DNA of 64,000 nucleotides, taken from positions 62,001-126,000 of the forward strand of contig NZ_JBCAQT010000009.1 of assembly GCF_038419845.1 (NCBI RefSeq), given 5' to 3'. The stretch comes from Marinimicrobium sp038419845 (GTDB taxonomy: Bacteria > Pseudomonadota > Gammaproteobacteria > Pseudomonadales > Cellvibrionaceae). Under the pieces are notes generated by a model. That model saw nothing but the letters and a program-made list of their open reading frames with translations, was not told where the DNA came from and made no database searches. The position numbers and the translations under genes are program-made. Shown piece by piece: positions 60,527 to 64,000 of this stretch (position 1 is the stretch's first letter; every line of letters begins with the position of its first letter).

Positions 60527-61450
60527 ATGAGTATAATACTTCGCTTGGTCCTGTCAGTGGTGCTCTCCATCGCCTCCTGCTTGTCGCTGGCATCAGAACC
60601 CCCGCAAGGCAGTTCCCTGCGGTTCACCCCCTCCGGATCCAGCGAATACACCTTCAACACCGGGACCGTCTCCGGAAAGCTCCGAGCCGACGGTGAATCA
60701 GTCGGCCCTGGCGAGGTAATTTACTCGGAAACCGGCCAGAAGATCAGCCGGGTGTATGGCTGGCTCAACCACTATCGGGTGTTCTCTGATGGTGTCCGCT
60801 ACGGGCGGGGTATGCGCCACCTTCCCAGCAATGTGGAGGCCCATGAGGATGGCAGTGTGACCGTGGTATGGCCTGCGGAGGAGACCCGTCCATTCCGTAT
60901 GCAAGCGACTTACCGATGGGTTGCTCCGAACAGGCTGGACGTTGATACCGAAGTACGAGCGGAAGAGGCGCTGTCCGGTTTTGAGCTGTTTCTTGCCTCC
61001 TATTTCCCCGACACCTTTACCGATGTCCGTATTCCTGTAGAGGCGTCTGACGGCGATGGTCCGGATTGGGTCTTCGCCCCGGAAGAGGACGGATACCGAC
61101 AGGCCTTCGCGCGGGATGATGCCGCCGTTGCCTTACTGGAGGACGGTCGCTGGGAGCTGGAGCCTCACCCCATAGAGTGGACTCTGCAGCCCCAGTGGGT
61201 CTGGCGGCCCATGTCGCTGCGGCGCGACCCGGAAACCGGGGTCACGGTCCTGTTCATGACCGACCGGGAAGAGACCTTCATTGTGTACAGCCCTCACTCC
61301 ACTCAGCGCCATTATGCGCTATATTACTCGCTGTTCGGGCGCGACCTGGAACCCGGTGAGGTTGCCACCGCGCGGTCTCGAGCCGTGGTGCTGAACAATC
61401 CCGATGAGGAAGAAATCCTTCGCGAAGCCCGCACGTTTTTTGGTGACTAG
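60527..61450 (+). CDS. Exported protein of unknown function
   Basis: A 307-residue protein with a signal peptide (MSIILRLVLSVVLSIASCLS, cut near LASEP). The mature part alternates beta strands and loops with many acidic and aromatic residues: GWLNHYRVFSDGVRYGRGMR, WPAEETRPFRMQATYRWVAP and WTLQPQWVWRPMSLRRDPET. The pattern resembles a beta-sandwich as in sugar mutarotase-like folds, but I do not recognise a family and see no catalytic set. It is followed after 72 bp by a Kelch lipoprotein on the same strand, so the two may work together. Confidence 0.7.
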   Translation: MSIILRLVLSVVLSIASCLSLASEPPQGSSLRFTPSGSSEYTFNTGTVSGKLRADGESVGPGEVIYSETGQKISRVYGWLNHYRVFSDGVRYGRGMRHLPSNVEAHEDGSVTVVWPAEETRPFRMQATYRWVAPNRLDVDTEVRAEEALSGFELFLASYFPDTFTDVRIPVEASDGDGPDWVFAPEEDGYRQAFARDDAAVALLEDGRWELEPHPIEWTLQPQWVWRPMSLRRDPETGVTVLFMTDREETFIVYSPHSTQRHYALYYSLFGRDLEPGEVATARSRAVVLNNPDEEEILREARTFFGD

Positions 61451-61522
61451 CTAAGCGGCGGGCTGGAAGGGCCCGGTCACCACAAATTTGTGTTCAAAGA
61501 ATTACATCAGGAGTCGTAATCT

Positions 61523-62575
61523 ATGCCATTGTTCAATCCATCAGTCAAAACCCAGCGCACAGTCACAAAGCTTGTTTCATCGGCCGCACTGGGTGCTGTT
61601 CTCTGTGTGCTTTCGGCCTGCAGCGGTCAACCCGCTAGTCCAGAGGGCACCGACATCGCTCCAGTGCAATGGCAGCAGCACAAGGCAAGTACGCCCCCCA
61701 GTGCGCGTCACGAAAACGGTTTTGTGGCAGTGGGTGAACGATTGTATTTAATCGGCGGGCGAGGTGAGCGGCCCCTGGATATTTTTGATCCGGCCACTGG
61801 CCGCTGGAGTCAGGGCGCCGAACCGCCGTTTGAAATTCACCATATGCAAGCCATCGCCTACGACGAGAAACTCTACGTGCTGGGCGCCATGACTGGCGGT
61901 TTTCCAGAAGAGCCTCCACTGGCCAATATTCTGATTTACGACCCCGCCAGTGACGCCTGGTCGGAGGGGCCTGAAATTCCCGCCGATCGTCGGCGCGGCG
62001 GCAGTGGTGTTGTGTTACACGAAGGGCTGATTTACATAGTGGGTGGGAACACGCGCGGCCATATGAGCGGCTATGTCCCCTGGGTGGATGTGTTTGATCC
62101 AGAAACCGGACGCTGGACAGAGCTGCCCGATGCCCCGCATTCGCGAGATCATTTTCATGCGGCGGTGATTGATGGGCACCTATACGCGGCTGGAGGACGC
62201 ACCTCATCCCATGACACGGGCGAAAGCATGTCGCTCACAGTTGGGCCCGTGGATGTGTATGACATTGAGAACCAACGCTGGCACACCCTGGCAGCGCCTT
62301 TGCCCACCCAGCGCGCCGGAACGGCCACGGTGGCCTTTAATGGATTGTTGGTCGTCCTCGGTGGCGAGAGTACCAGCCAAGTGGAGGCCCACAGCGAAGT
62401 GGAGGCGTACAACCCGGAAACTGAGGAATGGCACAGCCTGCCGCCCCTACCGGTCGGGCGCCACGGGACCCAGGCGGCGCTGTTTGATGGGGAATTGCAT
62501 ATAGTCGCGGGCAGCGAAAATCGTGGTGGCGGGCCTGAGTTGAATGATCATTGGGTGATGGAGGTGGGGGAGTAA
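61523..62575 (+). CDS. Kelch-repeat lipoprotein
   Basis: A 350-residue lipoprotein (lipobox LSAC, Cys33) with a single beta-propeller of about six Kelch repeats (about 55-345). The repeats show the G-G pair and Y/W pattern: LYLIGGRGERPLDIFDPATG, LYVLGAMTGG, LIYIVGGNTRGHMSGYVPWV, LYAAGGRTSSHDTG, LLVVLGGESTSQVEAHSEVE. No galactose-oxidase copper ligands can be traced with confidence. It is probably a periplasmic or surface binding or sialate/aldose-epimerase-like protein. The preceding exported gene is a likely partner. Confidence 0.82.
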   Translation: MPLFNPSVKTQRTVTKLVSSAALGAVLCVLSACSGQPASPEGTDIAPVQWQQHKASTPPSARHENGFVAVGERLYLIGGRGERPLDIFDPATGRWSQGAEPPFEIHHMQAIAYDEKLYVLGAMTGGFPEEPPLANILIYDPASDAWSEGPEIPADRRRGGSGVVLHEGLIYIVGGNTRGHMSGYVPWVDVFDPETGRWTELPDAPHSRDHFHAAVIDGHLYAAGGRTSSHDTGESMSLTVGPVDVYDIENQRWHTLAAPLPTQRAGTATVAFNGLLVVLGGESTSQVEAHSEVEAYNPETEEWHSLPPLPVGRHGTQAALFDGELHIVAGSENRGGGPELNDHWVMEVGE

Positions 62576-62769
62576 ATATCCGTCTAAATTCAACCGCGTT
62601 CTTGCCATCTATAGAATTTCGACGGGAGGGCGGCGGACGTAGGCTCTGGAGCCGCCTTTCTGGACAACCACCAATTTGGTCAGTGTGTTGGCAGTTGCGC
62701 TAAAATCGTGCACACTTTGTGTTTGTAACTGGCGTGCAATATATTATTTTAGACATTCAAGGAGTAAGG

Positions 62770-63222
62770 ATGAACTCTGATGAAAATAATAAGTTTCTAC
62801 TTGCTGCAGCACTTTTTTGCGCATTAGCCGCTCTTTCTCATGTTGGCTGTATCGTGTTCGGCGGGGATTGGTATCGTTTCTTTGGTGCTGGTGAGCCGAT
62901 GGCGCAGATGGCCGAGCAAGGGCTTTGGTACCCTACCATCGTCACTTCTGGCATTGTCGTAATCCTATCCATTTGGTCACTTTATGCCCTGTCAGGAGCA
63001 GGTGCGATAAAGCGTTTACCTCTGACGAGATTGGCTCTAGTGGCCATCGCAAGCATCTTTTTGTTCCGGGGCTTTTCATTTGTGGTCCTGGTGCCCAAGT
63101 TTCCGGAAAATAGCCTGACATTTTGGTTGGTAAGCTCAGCTATCTGTGTGGTTATTGGTAGTCTGTTTGCCGTTGGCGCTTTTCAGAAATGGTCAGAGCT
63201 TGGCCGTAAAAATGCCTTTTAA
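62770..63222 (+). CDS. Small inner-membrane protein, unknown function
   Basis: A 150-residue protein with four predicted transmembrane helices, beginning FLLAAALFCALAALSHVGCI (about 8-27) and ending with a segment around 118-138. HVGCIVFGGDWYRFFGAGE after helix 1 is the most distinctive feature and could be a family motif. AAGGAG lies just before the ATG. It is preceded by 195 bp without a gene. I do not recognise a firm function. Confidence 0.75.
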   Translation: MNSDENNKFLLAAALFCALAALSHVGCIVFGGDWYRFFGAGEPMAQMAEQGLWYPTIVTSGIVVILSIWSLYALSGAGAIKRLPLTRLALVAIASIFLFRGFSFVVLVPKFPENSLTFWLVSSAICVVIGSLFAVGAFQKWSELGRKNAF

Positions 63223-63326
63223 GACGCACCAGTCGATGCCTTTTCTGATTAAGTAATCACAAACTCGGGCAGTATTGTGGTAACAGTGCGTGTCTACGGT
63301 GTAAAAATTCAAGAGGGAAAAGAGCA

Positions 63327-63854
63327 ATGGCCTCAATAGAAGAGTGTCAGAGGGATATGAACAATGCCTATTATTTCGGCATTCCGGGGATTATTTCTTC
63401 GGGCTCGATTTGGCTTTTAGCCGGTATGGTTTCGCTGCTTCACAGCCCTAATGCGGGGGTCGCGACATTAATATTTGGTGGGACTCTAATATTTCCCATT
63501 TCGGTGTTGCTTTGCAAGGCACTTGGGCGTAGCGGTAAGCACTCAAAGGGGAATCCGCTGGCCCCACTGGCAATCGAAGGAACCCTTTGGATGCTACTTT
63601 CGATACCTGTTGCTTTAGGCGCGGCATTCTATAAGCTCGAATGGTTCTTTCCCGCAATGCTTTTGGTTATTGGGGGACGCTATTTGACTTTTAACACTAT
63701 GTACGGGAATCGTGTTTTTTGGACGTTTGGTGCTTCGTTGGTAGCCACAGCGTTCATTTTGGTTGTGCTTGACGCACCGGTATATGTAGGTGGCCTCGCT
63801 GGCGGTATTATTGAGTTGTTTTTTACAGCCGTGCTCTTTGTTCGCAGGTACTGA
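63327..63854 (+). CDS. Membrane protein, DUF7010-like
   Basis: A 175-residue protein with five or six predicted helices. The N-terminal soluble segment MASIEECQRDMNNAYYFGIP leads into GIISSGSIWLLAGMVSLL, then GVATLIFGGTLIFPISVLL. This order resembles a small family of membrane proteins (DUF7010), and assignment is from memory of the pattern. It lies two bases before the acetyltransferase gene and is probably co-transcribed. Function is unknown. Confidence 0.65.
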   Translation: MASIEECQRDMNNAYYFGIPGIISSGSIWLLAGMVSLLHSPNAGVATLIFGGTLIFPISVLLCKALGRSGKHSKGNPLAPLAIEGTLWMLLSIPVALGAAFYKLEWFFPAMLLVIGGRYLTFNTMYGNRVFWTFGASLVATAFILVVLDAPVYVGGLAGGIIELFFTAVLFVRRY

Positions 63855-63856
63855 AT

Positions 63857-64000
63857 ATGGAAATAAGACCATTTGAAGAAGCTGATAGAAGGGCCGTTAT
63901 AGAGCTTTGGCAGGTGTGTGGCTTGACTCGGCCCTGGAACGACCCTTATAGGGATATTTCCAGAAAGCTGGCTATCCAGCCGGAGCTGTTCTTTATAGGT
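63857..64000 (+). CDS. YpeA-like GNAT acetyltransferase, 5' part only
   Basis: The first 48 codons of a gene cut by the window end. MEIRPFEEADRRAVIELWQV, then GLTRPWNDPYRDI, is the opening of the YpeA group of GNAT N-acetyltransferases (LRPWNDP motif). The acetyl-CoA-binding part lies beyond the window. It starts two bases after the membrane-protein stop. Confidence 0.8.
   Translation, partial: MEIRPFEEADRRAVIELWQVCGLTRPWNDPYRDISRKLAIQPELFFIG

Noticed and set aside
1..64000. CRISPR arrays, rRNA genes or prophage modules
   Set aside because: No regularly spaced direct repeats, rRNA motifs or phage structural genes were seen.

Overview
The window looks like a chromosomal segment of a marine, agar-degrading gammaproteobacterium. 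Polyserine linkers in secreted enzymes, a very large TonB-dependent receptor and agarases of families GH86 and GH50 point to the Saccharophagus/Teredinibacter/Gilvimarinus/Marinimicrobium part of the Cellvibrionales. The genus is an inference and cannot be fixed from this sequence alone. Most genes are G+C rich; the far right end (about 58.5-64 kb) is visibly more A+T rich.

Positions 1-34.7 kb form a galactan-utilisation region. An IclR regulator is divergent from an operon that encodes a cytosolic solute-binding-like protein, two tandem class III CoA-transferases, an enoyl-CoA hydratase, an AldA-like aldehyde dehydrogenase, a cytoplasmic GH2 glycosidase and a cupin. An IS30-family element closes this block. 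Next, on the minus strand, come a GH86 agarase gene broken by an IS3-like fragment, a TonB-dependent receptor and a glycan-binding-like lipoprotein. On the plus strand follow two related FG-GAP/UnbV lipoproteins that flank a frameshifted HEAT/cytochrome c dehydrogenase-like gene and a small galactose-binding-like exported protein. A GH50 agarase lipoprotein ends the region. A shared 12-bp palindrome, ATTGTCNACAAT, recurs in the control regions of the CoA operon, the GH86 and FG-GAP genes and GH50, with a split form ahead of the receptor. This suggests one regulon joining the polysaccharide enzymes to the CoA operon.

Positions 35-58 kb are mostly housekeeping: gcvP, a GPH sugar symporter, a TerB-like protein, transaldolase, dusA, a DUF481 outer-membrane protein, a GST, acnA, moaCDE, a lipopolysaccharide-type cluster (glycosyltransferases, two heptosyltransferase-like proteins, DUF6165), gltX and an unusual phosphodiesterase/endonuclease fusion.

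A tRNA-Ala(GGC) gene at 58.4 kb marks the border of a mixed accessory stretch. Its terminator hairpin contains an inverted copy of the tRNA 3' end. Downstream are a DUF1993 gene followed by an attC-like element, a repeated 37-bp segment, a UPF0114 gene, a decayed Na+/Ca2+ antiporter fragment, an exported protein of unknown function, a Kelch lipoprotein, two small membrane proteins and the start of a YpeA-like acetyltransferase cut by the window edge.

The best candidates for something undescribed are the operon with CoA-transferase pair plus cytosolic binding protein, apparently co-regulated with agarases, and the FG-GAP/UnbV + HEAT/cytochrome c surface cluster. The disrupted GH86 and the frameshifted dehydrogenase suggest that parts of the agar system are decaying, or that the assembly has errors at those points.
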